The notes below the pieces were generated by a model. That model was not told where the DNA came from. It did not search any database and saw only the letters and a list, made by a program, of their open reading frames with translations. Position numbers and translations under genes: made by a program. Positions 55,620 to 64,000 of a stretch of 64,000 nucleotides of DNA are shown in pieces (position 1 is the stretch's first letter; each line of letters begins with the position of its first letter). The stretch covers positions 1-64,000 of the forward strand of contig JAIXRN010000003.1 in assembly GCA_027485165.1 (NCBI GenBank), written 5' to 3'. This DNA is from Rubrivivax sp. GTDB lineage: Bacteria; Pseudomonadota; Gammaproteobacteria; Burkholderiales; Burkholderiaceae_C.

Positions 55620-57554
55620 TTGCTTGCCACTTTCCCGCCCCCGCTGGCCCCTGCGCAGGCGCCGTCCCTGCCACGTGCATTCGTGCTCAGCGCCACCCTG
55701 GCTGCCGCGGCGCCCACCCTGCTGGCCTACAACGTGTCGCCTTCGGCGACGTTCCTGAACCAGGCACTGGCGCTGGCGCTGTGGGGGCTGTGGGTGATGC
55801 TGTCGCAGCCGGCGTGGCCGGTGTGGCGGGTACCCCGGCCAGCCGCGCGGCCTGGTTCGGGCCCCGGGGCCGGCCTGGCTGCGGTGCTGGCCGCGCTGGG
55901 GTTGATGGCCTTGTCGGTGGTCGGGTCCTGGGGGCCGGGGGCGCTGCCGGCCAGTCTGGCGCTGTCGGCGCTGGCCCTGCTGGCCGCCGCGGCGCTGCTG
56001 CTGCTGGCCGGGGCGGGCGCGCGGCAGCGGCCCGACGCCTTGCCGCTGTTCCTGGCCTTCTGCTGGGCGCTGGCCATCGCCGGGCTGCTGAACGTGGCGG
56101 TGGCAGCCGTGCAGGTGTTCGCCCCGGGCTGGGCAGACGGCAACTGGCTGGCCGCGTCAAGCTACCCCGGCCGCGCGGTGGGCAACCTGCGCCAGCCCAA
56201 CCACCTGAGCAGCGTGCTCACCTGGGGCTGCGTGGCCGTGGCGGGCCTGCTGGAACTGCGCCGCCTGCGCTTGCGCTGGGCCGCGCCCTGGCTGGGCCTG
56301 ATGGTGGCCGCGATCGTGCTGACGGCTTCGCGCACGGGCCTGGTCAGCGTGCTGTTGCTGGCGCTGTGGGGCCTGCTGGACCGCCGGCTGCAGCGCAGCA
56401 CGCGCGCGCTGCTGCTGGCCGCGCCGCTGCTCTACGGCCTGGCCTGGGTGGCGGCGGCGCTGTGGGCGAAGTGGTCGGGGCTGGAATTCGGCGGCGCCGC
56501 GCGGCTGGCGGAAACCGACATCTCCAGTTCGCGCTTTGGCATCTGGGCCAACACGCTGTCGCTGATCGCGCAGCAGCCCTGGGCGGGCGTGGGCTGGGGC
56601 GAATTCAACTTCGCCTGGTCGCTGACGCCCTTTCCCGGCCGGCCCACGGCCTTCTTCGACCACACGCACAACCTGCCGCTGCAGCTGCTGGTGGAAATGG
56701 GCTTGCCATTGGGTGGCGCCACGCTGGCCCTGCTGTTGTGGGCGCTGTGGCGCGCGGCGGCGCAGGCCTGGGCCCGCGGGCCCGGGGCCGAGCTTGTCGG
56801 TGGCCCCAGCCCCACCGTCGGCCCCGACCCCGCCGCCGCTTTGCGCTTTGCCCGGCGCTGCGCGCTGATGCTGGTGCTGATGGTGGGGCTGCACAGCTTG
56901 CTCGAATACCCGCTGTGGTATGCCTATTTCCTGCTGCCCACGGCCTGGGCCTGGGGCTTTGCCCTGCCTGGTCTGCCGGGCGTGGACTGGGCGGCTGGGG
57001 CGTCCGGTGCATCGGGTGTACCGGGTGTACCGGGTGTACCGGGTGTACCGAGGGTAGAGGCCACGCCGCCCGATCCCTTGCTTCTGCCGGCGCGCCCGTC
57101 ATTTGCGCTGCTGCTGGGCGCCGTGGCCCTGGTGCTGGGAACCGGCTTTGCGGTGGCCGACTACCGCAGCGTGGTGGCCATCTTCCGCGCCAGCGCGGGC
57201 GACGCGCCGCTGGCGCAACGCATCTCCGATGGCCAGCGCAGCGTGTTCTTCGCCCACCATGCCGACTACGCGGCGGCCACCGCCGGCGCTGCCGTGCCCG
57301 ACCCGCAGGCCGCGTTCGACCGCGCCACGCACTACCTGCTGGACACCCGGCTGAAGCTGGCCTGGGCGCGCCATCTGGCGGCGCAGGGCCGGCCCGCCGA
57401 AGCCTGGCAGCTGGCGCAGCGCCTGCGTGAATTTCGCCGGCCTGAATCGAAGGCCTTGTTCGATGCCTGCCAGGCGCCGGCGTCGGCGGTGCCTTTTCCC
57501 TGCGGCCCCGAACAGCCGGCCGTGCCCTGGCGGCGCTACCTGGCGGCCGACTGA
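55620..57554 (+). CDS. PglL-like O-oligosaccharyltransferase / Wzy-type membrane protein
   Basis: 644 residues, about 11-12 hydrophobic helices, inner membrane. The PglL signature segment SYPGRAVGNLRQPNHLSSVLTWG is present, as is the periplasmic loop with WAGVGWGEFNFAWSLTPFPGRPTAFFDHTHNLPLQLLVEMG, the Wzy/WaaL block with catalytic His. The C-terminal soluble domain (about 500-644) is typical. Between helices lies a GVPGVPGVPGVP stretch encoded by a 9-base tandem repeat. Its position next to pilA and TfpX/TfpZ suggests pilin O-glycosylation; a polysaccharide polymerase or ligase role is the alternative. Start uncertain. Confidence 0.85.
   Translation: MLATFPPPLAPAQAPSLPRAFVLSATLAAAAPTLLAYNVSPSATFLNQALALALWGLWVMLSQPAWPVWRVPRPAARPGSGPGAGLAAVLAALGLMALSVVGSWGPGALPASLALSALALLAAAALLLLAGAGARQRPDALPLFLAFCWALAIAGLLNVAVAAVQVFAPGWADGNWLAASSYPGRAVGNLRQPNHLSSVLTWGCVAVAGLLELRRLRLRWAAPWLGLMVAAIVLTASRTGLVSVLLLALWGLLDRRLQRSTRALLLAAPLLYGLAWVAAALWAKWSGLEFGGAARLAETDISSSRFGIWANTLSLIAQQPWAGVGWGEFNFAWSLTPFPGRPTAFFDHTHNLPLQLLVEMGLPLGGATLALLLWALWRAAAQAWARGPGAELVGGPSPTVGPDPAAALRFARRCALMLVLMVGLHSLLEYPLWYAYFLLPTAWAWGFALPGLPGVDWAAGASGASGVPGVPGVPGVPRVEATPPDPLLLPARPSFALLLGAVALVLGTGFAVADYRSVVAIFRASAGDAPLAQRISDGQRSVFFAHHADYAAATAGAAVPDPQAAFDRATHYLLDTRLKLAWARHLAAQGRPAEAWQLAQRLREFRRPESKALFDACQAPASAVPFPCGPEQPAVPWRRYLAAD
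57014..57049 (+). repeat. 9-base tandem repeat in the PglL-like gene
   Basis: Four perfect copies of GGGTGTACC, followed by a degenerate fifth. They encode a collagen-like Gly-Val-Pro run in a loop of the transferase. Slippage would keep the frame. Confidence 0.9.
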
Positions 57555-57615
57555 GGCGGGCTGATCGGGTCTTGCAGCGGGCCGTTGTGGGATGCGCGCG
57601 GTGGCGCATCGCCCG

Positions 57616-58119
57616 TTACGCGGCCACCCAGTCCCCGCTCTTGCCCCCGCTCTTGTGCAGCACGCGGATGCCTTCCATCACCATGCCGCGGTCGGCGGCC
57701 TTGCACATGTCGTAGACCGTCAGCAGGCCCACCTGCACGGCGGTCAGCGCTTCCATTTCCACGCCCGTGCGACCGAAGGTTTCCACCTGCGCGCTGCAAT
57801 GCACGCTGCTGGCGGCTTCGTCCAGCGTGAAGTCGACCGTCACGCGCGTGATGGGCAGCGGGTGGCACAGCGGCACCAGGTCGGCGGTGCGCTTGGCGCC
57901 CTGAATGGCGGCGATGCGCGCCACGGCGATGACGTCGCCCTTTTTCGCCTGACCCTGAGCGATGAGCTGGAAAGTGGCCGGCAGCATGCGGATGCTGCCC
58001 GTGGCGCGCGCCACGCGGTGCGTTTCGGCCTTCGCGCTGACGTCCACCATATGGGCCTGGCCCTGGGCGTCGAAATGGGTCAGCGGCGCAGTGCCGTCGT
58101 TCTGGACTTCGGGCTTCAT
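57616..58119 (-). CDS. moaC: Cyclic pyranopterin monophosphate synthase (MoaC)
   Basis: Molybdenum cofactor step 1, second enzyme: converts 3',8-cyclo-7,8-dihydro-GTP to cPMP. 167 residues. Blocks [73 protein letters not shown] are intact, with the active-site Lys and His regions. No other moa genes adjacent; the oxidoreductase at 18.6-21.0 kb is one likely consumer of the cofactor. Confidence 0.97.
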   Translation of the reverse strand: MKPEVQNDGTAPLTHFDAQGQAHMVDVSAKAETHRVARATGSIRMLPATFQLIAQGQAKKGDVIAVARIAAIQGAKRTADLVPLCHPLPITRVTVDFTLDEAASSVHCSAQVETFGRTGVEMEALTAVQVGLLTVYDMCKAADRGMVMEGIRVLHKSGGKSGDWVAA

Positions 58120-58225
58120 CGTGCAGCAGCAACCTTCAGCAACATGGGGGTGTCATGATTGTCCCGTGGAACCCCGGTAGCGCACCGACGGAACGTTGGC
58201 CCCTGGCGGACACTCCCACCCCGCC

Positions 58226-59869
58226 ATGAAGCTGCCCGTGACTGCCCGCATGAACCCTTACCTGCCCGAAGGCTTGCCCGGTTGTCTGCCACGCCCTGCC
58301 CGCGGGCAGCGCGTGCTGGCGGCCGTTCTGGCCCTGGCCTGTGCCTTGCCAGCGCCAGCCCTGGCCCAGGTGCGGCTGCCGGCACTGGGCGAAAGCGCCA
58401 ATGCCGACCTGAGCGTGTCTGACGAAAAGCGCATCGGCGAATCCATCATGCGCGAAGGCCGGCGCGACCCCACTTATCTGGACGACCCGGTGCTGCTGGA
58501 CTACTTGCAGTCGCTGTGGGCGCCGCTGGTGCTGGCCGCGCGCCAGCGTGGCGACATCGACGCCGACACTGCAGCGTATTTCGCCTACGAAAGCTTCCTG
58601 CTGAGCGAGCGCAGCGTCAACGCCTTTGCCTTGCCGGGCGGCTTCGTGGGCGTGCACCTGGGGCTGATCGGCGTCACCACCAGCCGCGACCAGCTGGCAT
58701 CAGTGCTGGCGCACGAACTGGCGCACCTCACGCAGCGCCACATCGCGCGCAGCATCGCGCCGGGCGCGCGGTCGTCGATGGTCGGGCTGGCAGCCATCCT
58801 GCTGGGCATCCTGGCGGCTTCGCGCGGGGCCAGCGCTGACGTGGTGAACGCGTCGATTGCCGGTGGCCAGGCCGCGGCCATCCAGGGCCAGCTGAACTTC
58901 TCGCGCGACATGGAACGCGAAGCCGACCGCATCGGCTACGGCCTGCTCGGCTCAGCTGGCTACGCCACGGCCGGCATGGGCGAGATGTTCGAACGCATGG
59001 AAGTGGCTAACCGGTTGAACGACGCGGGCAACTTCCCGTACCTGCGCAGCCACCCGCTCACCATCGACCGCATCGCCGAAGCGCGTTCGCGCACCCTGGT
59101 GCCCGGCAGCGCCCCGCCTTCGCCGCCGCTGGCGCATGCGCTGATGCAGGCCCGCGCGCGTGTGCTGATGGACACCAGCGCGCAGGGCTTGCAGCGGCTG
59201 GTGCGGGGCGAGACATCGTCTCCCGCGCTGGCCGAACGCCTGGCTGCCAGCTACGCCGGCGCGATGGCCGCCGCGCTGTTGAAAGACTCGGCGCGCATGG
59301 CAAGCGCTGCCCCTGCGCTGGAAGAAGCCCTGCGCCTGGCGCGCAGCGCCAGCCCGCGTGAACCGATGGCCGAACGCAGCCTGCTGCTGCTGAAGGCCGA
59401 GCTGCTGCTGGCGCGCGGCGATGCCGGCGCGGCGGTGCAGACCCTGGCCGACTTGCCGACCGTGGACAAGCCCGGCGTCACCCCACGCCCGGCGCTGCTG
59501 CTGCGCGGCCGCGCAGCGCTGCAGTGGGGCCGTGACAACCCCAGCGCTGCCGCTGCCGACCTGCGCCGCGTGACCGAAGACCTGCAGACCTGGGTGGCCG
59601 ACCAGCCGACCGATGGCGCAGCCTGGGAACAGCTGGCCGCCACCGCCGACGCCGCGGGCCTGAAGTTGCGCGCCCTGCGCGCTTCGGCCGAAGCGCGTGC
59701 CGCAGTCGGCGACCTGACCGGTGCCATCGACCGGCTGCGCGCCGCGCAGGGCCAGTCGCGCAACGTGGCCGGGCAGGAATTCATCGAGGCATCGGTCATC
59801 GACGCCCGGCTGCGGCAGCTGGTGGCCGAACGCCGGCAACTGGTGATCGAAGCGCGCGGCGGCAAGTAG
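58226..59869 (+). CDS. M48 metalloprotease with TPR-like region (BepA/YfgC-like)
   Basis: 547 residues, exported: signal peptide near residues 25-45 (ALACALPAPALAQ). The zinc site is in VLAHELAHLTQRH, with the third-ligand segment MEREADRIGYGLLG. SERSVNAFALPGGFVGVHLGLI is typical of BepA, which degrades or assembles outer-membrane proteins such as LptD. The C-terminal half is Ala/Leu/Arg-rich, helical, TPR-like. ATG at 58226 is chosen over TTG 58196 and ATG 58250. Divergent from moaC. Confidence 0.92.
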   Translation: MKLPVTARMNPYLPEGLPGCLPRPARGQRVLAAVLALACALPAPALAQVRLPALGESANADLSVSDEKRIGESIMREGRRDPTYLDDPVLLDYLQSLWAPLVLAARQRGDIDADTAAYFAYESFLLSERSVNAFALPGGFVGVHLGLIGVTTSRDQLASVLAHELAHLTQRHIARSIAPGARSSMVGLAAILLGILAASRGASADVVNASIAGGQAAAIQGQLNFSRDMEREADRIGYGLLGSAGYATAGMGEMFERMEVANRLNDAGNFPYLRSHPLTIDRIAEARSRTLVPGSAPPSPPLAHALMQARARVLMDTSAQGLQRLVRGETSSPALAERLAASYAGAMAAALLKDSARMASAAPALEEALRLARSASPREPMAERSLLLLKAELLLARGDAGAAVQTLADLPTVDKPGVTPRPALLLRGRAALQWGRDNPSAAAADLRRVTEDLQTWVADQPTDGAAWEQLAATADAAGLKLRALRASAEARAAVGDLTGAIDRLRAAQGQSRNVAGQEFIEASVIDARLRQLVAERRQLVIEARGGK

Positions 59870-59932
59870 CCCGTCAGCCGTGTCTCCTGTTCCTGCCGCG
59901 CCTGGCGCGGCTTCAGGTGGCTGCTCGTGGCT

Positions 59933-60289
59933 TCAGGTGCCGCGGCTGAACAGGCGTTCGGTGGCGACGTCGATGACCATTGCGCACAGGCTGTACAGCA
60001 GCGACCCGATCAGGGCCGCGGTGAAGCCGGTGACGTTGAAACCCTGCAGTACTGAAGCGGCGGCCCAGAACATCAGCGCGTTGATGACGAACAGGAACAG
60101 CCCCAGCGTGATCAGCGTGACGGGCAGCGTCAGCAGCACCAGCAGCGGCCGCACCAGGGTGTTCAACAGGCCCAGCACCAGGGCCGCAATCAGGGCCGAA
60201 GTGAAGCTGGCCACCTGCACGCCCGGGTACAGGTGGGCCACCAGCAGCAAGGCTGCTGCGAGCAATATCCAACGCACGATGATCTTCAT
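59933..60289 (-). CDS. Small phage-holin-family (DUF360-like) membrane protein
   Basis: 118 residues with four hydrophobic helices: MKIIVRWILLAAALLLVAHLYPGVQVASFTSALIAALVLGLLNTLVRPLLVLLTLPVTLITLGLFLFVINALMFWAAASVL. Although called phage holin superfamily IV, these are chromosomal proteins of unknown role in proteobacteria, and no phage genes are near. ATG at 60289 is preferred. Confidence 0.85.
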   Translation of the reverse strand: MKIIVRWILLAAALLLVAHLYPGVQVASFTSALIAALVLGLLNTLVRPLLVLLTLPVTLITLGLFLFVINALMFWAAASVLQGFNVTGFTAALIGSLLYSLCAMVIDVATERLFSRGT

Positions 60290-60346
60290 GCGCCCAGCAT
60301 AGCGTGGCGTGCGCGCATCTGAACGCACTTTCCCAGGTGAATCAGC

Positions 60347-60367
60347 GCGTTTCTCCTAGGAAAACGC
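60347..60367. promoter_or_regulatory. Imperfect palindrome upstream of the SWIB gene
   Basis: GCGTTT and AAACGC flank a TCCTAGGA core in the 283-base gap before the SWIB gene. It may be a regulator site; no known factor was recognised. Confidence 0.3.
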
Positions 60368-60572
60368 CTTCTCCAGGCCCGTGGCACGCAGTACGATCGC
60401 GCTTGCTCGGCAAGCACCTGCACAAAGCCAGTGACGCACCTGCACCTGCAGGTTCGGCCAAGGCGGGCCACACGAACGTCAACACGCACGCTCAACGCGT
60501 ACGTCAAACACGTACAGCAAAGGGCCACAGGCCTGCCGGCATGTCACTCAACAACTGACGGAGAAATTCCAA

Positions 60573-60977
60573 ATGGCAACTGCGAAGAAGGCTCCTGCAA
60601 AGAAGGCCGCACCGGCAAAGAAGGCCGCCGCGAAGAAGGCGGCCCCGGCGAAGAAGGCAGCACCGGCCAAGAAGGCCGCCCCGGCGAAAAAGGCCGCCGT
60701 CAAGAAGGCCGCCGCCCCGGCGAAGAAGCGCACGCCCAGTGCCGCCTTCATGAAGGCCCTGACGCCCAGCGCCGCGCTGGCCGCGCTGGTGGGCGACAAG
60801 CCGCTGCCGCGCACCGAGGTGACGAAGAAGGTCTGGGAATACATCAAGAAGAACAAGCTGCAGGACGCCGCCAAGAAGACCCTGATCAACGCCGACGCCA
60901 AGCTCAAGGCCGTGGTCGACCAGGCCCAGGTGTCGATGTTCGAGCTGACCAAAAAGATCAGCCAGCACCTGAAGTAA
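60573..60977 (+). CDS. Histone H1-like / SWIB-MDM2 domain fusion protein
   Basis: 134 residues. Residues 1-53 are a Lys/Ala/Pro-rich tail of repeated AKKAAP units, like histone H1, AlgP and chlamydial Hc. Residues 54-134 form a SWIB/MDM2 domain (FMKALTPSAALAALVGDKPLPRTEVTKKVWEYIKKNKLQ, then INADAKLKAVVDQAQVSMFELTKKISQHL), a fold known from eukaryotic chromatin remodelling complexes and from bacteria such as Chlamydia. It probably coats or bends DNA. Strong upstream gap and terminator suggest an abundant, single-gene transcript. Start is preceded by GGAG. Confidence 0.92.
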   Translation: MATAKKAPAKKAAPAKKAAAKKAAPAKKAAPAKKAAPAKKAAVKKAAAPAKKRTPSAAFMKALTPSAALAALVGDKPLPRTEVTKKVWEYIKKNKLQDAAKKTLINADAKLKAVVDQAQVSMFELTKKISQHLK

Positions 60978-61021
60978 ACGCCTGCAGCAGGCCGGCCGCC
61001 AGGCCGTCTGCTGTCACGCAC

Positions 61022-61054
61022 GGGGCCCCGTCTGCAAAGACGGGGCCCCTTTTT
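61022..61054 (+). terminator. Rho-independent terminator of the SWIB gene
   Basis: 12-bp perfect stem (GGGGCCCCGTCT / AGACGGGGCCCC) with a GCAA loop, followed by five T residues and CTT. A textbook terminator. Confidence 0.95.
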
Positions 61055-61158
61055 CTTGGTGCGTGCCATCGGGGGCGGCCTCAAGTTCTGCCAGGCCCGG
61101 CCCGAAAACAGGCTGTCGGGGCCGCGCGGGGTGGCCCCCTCCCCGCTGCAGGAACGCC

Positions 61159-62478
61159 ATGCCCAGCACCATCGCCGTCGACAAAGTGCGCGTCGGCATG
61201 TTTGTCCACCTCGAAGGGGGTTGGCTGTCGCATCCGTTTCCGCGCTCGGCCTTCCGCATCGGCAGCGAGTCGCAGCTGGCCACGCTGCGCGGGCTGGGCC
61301 TGAAGGAAGTGCAGTGGTCGCCCGAGAAGAGTGATCTGGGCGACGCGGCGGGCGACGGCCTGCCCGCAGCAGCCAACAAGCCCACCCTGGCAGCCACGCC
61401 GGGCGATGCCGTGACATCGGTCACGCCTGCCGCCCAGGCCGCGGCCACCACGGCCGCCAGCGAAGCCCAGGAAGACCGTCGCCGCGCTCTGAGCGCCCAG
61501 CGCGAAGCCGTGCAGCGCTGCGAACGCCACTACGGCGAAGCCGTGCGCAGCTGGCGCGAAGTCACCGCCAGCCTGGGTACGCGGCCGGACGCCGCCCTGC
61601 AGTGCAGCCAGACCCTGGCGCAGGGCATGCTGGACGAGCTGCTGGTGGAAGACGACATCGCCATCCGGCTGGTGAACGGCGCCGGCGGCGACCGCACCGC
61701 CGCGCACGCACTGAACGTGTCGGTGATGGCCATGCTCATCGGCCGCGCGCTGAAGCTGCCCGAAGCCGATCTGCTGGACCTGGGCGTGGGCGCGCTGATG
61801 CACGACATCGGCAAGCTCGACGTGCCCGAACGGCTGCGCCATGTCGACGACCAATTCACCGCCGCTGAAATGGCCGGCTACCGCGACCACGTGGCGCGCG
61901 GCGTGGCCCAGGGCAAGCGGCTGGGGCTGTCGGCCGGTGCGCTGGCGGTGATCGCCCAGCATCACGAACACGCCGACGGCAGCGGCTTCCCGCACAAGCT
62001 GACGGCCGACAAGATGACGGCGCCAGCGCGCATCGTGGCCATCGTCAACCGCTACGACAACCTGTGCAACCCGCCGGCGCGTGTGCACCCGTTGACGCCG
62101 CACGAAGCCGTGTCGATGCTGTTCGCGCAGGGCCGCAACCGTTTCGATGCCAACGTGCTGTCGGCCTTCATCCGCATGATGGGCGTGTACCCGGCTGGGT
62201 CGCTGGTGCAGCTCACCGACGACCGCTACGCCATGGTGGTGGGCGTGAATTCATCGCGCCCGCTCAAACCCCGCGTGCTGGTGCACGACCCGCGCGTGCC
62301 GCGTTCAGAAGCCCTGCTGCTGAACCTGGAAGACGCGCCGGACATCGGCATCCGCCGCAGCCTGGTGGCGTCCAAGCTGCCCCCTGCGGCGCTGGAATAC
62401 CTGGACCCGCGGCCGCGCGTGGCCTATTACTTCGAAGCCCTGTCGGCGCCCGCGCTGCGGCAGGCCGCCGCAGCGTGA
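61159..62478 (+). CDS. HD-GYP c-di-GMP phosphodiesterase (DUF3391 N-terminus)
   Basis: 439 residues. N-terminal DUF3391 (DKVRVGMFVHLEGGW...FRIGSESQLATLRGLGLKEVQW), an Ala-rich linker to about 105, and an HD-GYP domain from about 160. The metal-binding HD is in GVGALMHDIGKLDVPERL (215-216); the later HHEHADGSGFPHKL block has GFP where the consensus is GYP, a change found in other members, and the HD-GYP function is likely but not assured. ATG at 61159. Its stop overlaps the GTG of the next gene, so both are coupled. Confidence 0.92.
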   Translation: MPSTIAVDKVRVGMFVHLEGGWLSHPFPRSAFRIGSESQLATLRGLGLKEVQWSPEKSDLGDAAGDGLPAAANKPTLAATPGDAVTSVTPAAQAAATTAASEAQEDRRRALSAQREAVQRCERHYGEAVRSWREVTASLGTRPDAALQCSQTLAQGMLDELLVEDDIAIRLVNGAGGDRTAAHALNVSVMAMLIGRALKLPEADLLDLGVGALMHDIGKLDVPERLRHVDDQFTAAEMAGYRDHVARGVAQGKRLGLSAGALAVIAQHHEHADGSGFPHKLTADKMTAPARIVAIVNRYDNLCNPPARVHPLTPHEAVSMLFAQGRNRFDANVLSAFIRMMGVYPAGSLVQLTDDRYAMVVGVNSSRPLKPRVLVHDPRVPRSEALLLNLEDAPDIGIRRSLVASKLPPAALEYLDPRPRVAYYFEALSAPALRQAAAA

Positions 62479-64000
62479 ATCCGCCTGCCATGCCTGCGAA
62501 GCCCGGGGTCAGCGCTGACGCCGCGGCCGCTGGCTGGCAGGCCTTGCTGCACGGCCTGCCGCATGCTGCCTGGCTGGTGGCGCTGGCCGACCAGCGCGTG
62601 GTGGCCGCCAACGACAGCGCAGCCCAGCTCTTCGGCCGCAGCCACGCCGAACTGGTGGGCGAATCGGCACTGCTGCTGGCGGCTTCGCCCGAAGACATGG
62701 CCTTCTGGGACGCCTGCGCCCACGGCGAACGCGGCAGCCTCTTGTCCGACACCGTGGTGGCCACGGCCGACGGCCGCCAGCTGCATGCCAGCCGCAGCAT
62801 CGGCCTGGTGGGCGAACACCATGCACTGGTGATGCTGCGCGACCGCAGCGCCGAAGAGTGCGCCGAGCGCGAGCGCGAATCGCTGCTGTCGGAATTGCAG
62901 GCGACGCTGGAAAGCACGGCCGACGGCATCCTGGTGACGGACCTGTTCGGCCGTATCCGCGCTTTCAACCGCCGCTTCGCGCAGATCTGGGGCCTGCCGC
63001 TGGACCTGCTGCAGCAGCACGACGACCAGGCTGTGCACGCCTGGCTGGTGGACCACGTGGTCGACAGTGCCGACTACCAGCAGCGACTGGCGACGCTGAA
63101 CGAAGCGGCCCTGCTGCACGCCAGCGACCGCCTGCGCCTGCGCAGCGGCCAGGTGGTGGAACGCGTGACGCGCCCGCTGTTCGACGACGGCCAGGCCAGC
63201 GGCCGGGTGTGGAGCTTCCGCGACCTGACCGAACGCCTGGCGGCCGACGAACGCATCGAAGCCCTGACCTACAGCGACGCGCTCACCGGCCTGCCCAACC
63301 GCCGCCGCCTGGGCCAGCGCTTCGGTGAAGTGGCCAGCGCGGCCAAGCTGTCGAACCGCCCCTTCGCGCTGCTGGTGGTGGACCTGGACCACTTCCGCCA
63401 GATCAACGACAGCCTGGGCCACGACGTCGGCGACCGTGTGCTGCTGGACGTGGGCCAGCGCATGCAGGGCTGCCTGCGCGAACACGACCTGCTGGCGCGC
63501 ATCGGCGGCGACCAGTTCGCGGTGCTGCTGTCGCCGGCCGACGGCATTGCCGCCGAAGCCAGCGCGCGCCGCTTGCTGAACGTGGTGGCCCAGCCCTGCA
63601 ACCTGGACGGCGCGCAGTTCACGCTGACCTGCAGCATCGGCATGGCGCTGTTCCCCAGCCACGGCAGCAGCATCGACGACCTGGTGCGCCACGCCGAGAG
63701 CGCAATGCGCGGCGTGAAGCAGGCCGGGCGCGCGAACTTCCGGCTGCACCAGGCCCGTGCCGAAGGCGACCGCCGTTCGCACATGCGGCTGGACCACGCC
63801 ATGCGTCAGGCTCTGGTGAGCAACCGCTTCCGCCTGCACTTCCAGCCCCAGGTACGGATGAGCGATGGCGCGATCGTCGGCGCAGAAGCCCTGCTGCGCT
63901 GGCGCGACCCCGAACTGGGCGAAGTCTCGCCCGGGCGCTTCATCCCGGTGGCCGAAGACACCGGCTTCATCGTGCCCATCGGCGACTGGGTGCTGTCGCA
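62475..64000 (+). CDS. PAS-PAS-GGDEF-EAL protein (3' end outside window)
   Basis: About 508 visible residues; the frame is open to the window edge. PAS-like region 1 at about 21-120, PAS 2 at about 137-255, GGDEF domain at about 256-420, then EAL starting near 430 (LHFQPQVRMSDGAIVGAEALLRWRDPE). The cyclase motif is GGDQF (344-348) in place of GGDEF; the Glu to Gln change removes a metal ligand in known cyclases, so cyclase activity is doubtful. The I-site REHD (335-338) is kept, and EAL itself is intact. GTG at 62475 overlaps the HD-GYP stop (GTGA). The remaining EAL motifs lie beyond base 64000. Confidence 0.9.
   Translation, partial: MNPPAMPAKPGVSADAAAAGWQALLHGLPHAAWLVALADQRVVAANDSAAQLFGRSHAELVGESALLLAASPEDMAFWDACAHGERGSLLSDTVVATADGRQLHASRSIGLVGEHHALVMLRDRSAEECAERERESLLSELQATLESTADGILVTDLFGRIRAFNRRFAQIWGLPLDLLQQHDDQAVHAWLVDHVVDSADYQQRLATLNEAALLHASDRLRLRSGQVVERVTRPLFDDGQASGRVWSFRDLTERLAADERIEALTYSDALTGLPNRRRLGQRFGEVASAAKLSNRPFALLVVDLDHFRQINDSLGHDVGDRVLLDVGQRMQGCLREHDLLARIGGDQFAVLLSPADGIAAEASARRLLNVVAQPCNLDGAQFTLTCSIGMALFPSHGSSIDDLVRHAESAMRGVKQAGRANFRLHQARAEGDRRSHMRLDHAMRQALVSNRFRLHFQPQVRMSDGAIVGAEALLRWRDPELGEVSPGRFIPVAEDTGFIVPIGDWVLS

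Noticed and set aside
57014..57049. CRISPR-like repeat
   Set aside because: Four 9-base units with no spacers, inside a coding sequence; a simple tandem repeat.
59933..60289. Prophage sign from the holin-like protein
   Set aside because: This family is common in chromosomes and no lysin, integrase or structural genes are nearby.

Overview
The window is a stretch of high-GC chromosome from a betaproteobacterium. It most resembles the Rubrivivax/Leptothrix/Roseateles side of the Burkholderiales. The evidence is a Bug-type tripartite tricarboxylate binding protein, a PEP-CTERM protein, a TfpX/TfpZ pilin accessory gene, a TctD/TctE-like two-component pair, a type 1 GshA, and a lysine/alanine-rich SWIB protein. 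No rRNA, tRNA, phage, insertion sequence or CRISPR array was seen. Taxonomy is inferred from gene families only.

Layout. 1-9.5 kb: 3' part of gyrB, an MFS exporter, a DHFR-like reductase, a PEP-CTERM protein, a Bug solute-binding protein, two Cys-rich small proteins, a carboxymuconolactone decarboxylase-like protein, a BLUF photoreceptor, a SOUL haem-binding protein, a DHH phosphoesterase and a DUF2721 membrane protein. 9.5-12.6 kb: ahpF and ahpC behind a convincing OxyR-type operator, divergent from a chloramphenicol acetyltransferase-like gene. 12.6-21 kb: membrane diguanylate cyclase, a ProQ/FinO RNA chaperone with a low-complexity N-terminus, a DUF885 lipoprotein, a YbjQ protein, and an orphan Tat-exported molybdopterin oxidoreductase subunit. 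21-30 kb: gshA, an isolated TonB-dependent receptor, and a wall-turnover group (PBP4-type peptidase, BadF/BcrA sugar kinase, lipoprotein amidase).

30-42 kb: a periplasmic cupredoxin with a tetranucleotide tract at its start, a GGDEF/EAL protein, and a purine nucleoside salvage unit. In that unit adenosine deaminase is divergent from a BMP-type ABC importer whose operon is split by an AAA ATPase gene with its own AT-rich palindromic leader. A VapBC-like toxin-antitoxin pair and rodA follow. 42-50 kb: a two-component pair, recA (LexA box) with recX, a DUF2889 gene coupled to sucC-sucD, and a TerC protein.

50-64 kb: a compact Ser/Thr kinase - PP2C phosphatase - FHA signalling group, a beta-lactamase-fold phosphodiesterase, and a type IV pilin locus (sigma-54 promoter, pilA, TfpX/TfpZ, a PglL-like oligosaccharyltransferase). 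After that come moaC, a BepA-like M48 protease, a small holin-like membrane protein, and the H1-like SWIB protein. The window ends with a translationally coupled HD-GYP and PAS-GGDEF-EAL pair, the latter cut by the window edge.

Themes: cyclic-di-GMP signalling (four proteins), surface structures (pili, pilin glycosylation, PEP-CTERM), envelope turnover and oxidative or light stress. The best candidates for something new are the ATPase that splits the nucleoside importer operon, the cupredoxin with its repeat tract next to a c-di-GMP enzyme, and the SWIB/H1-like fusion.
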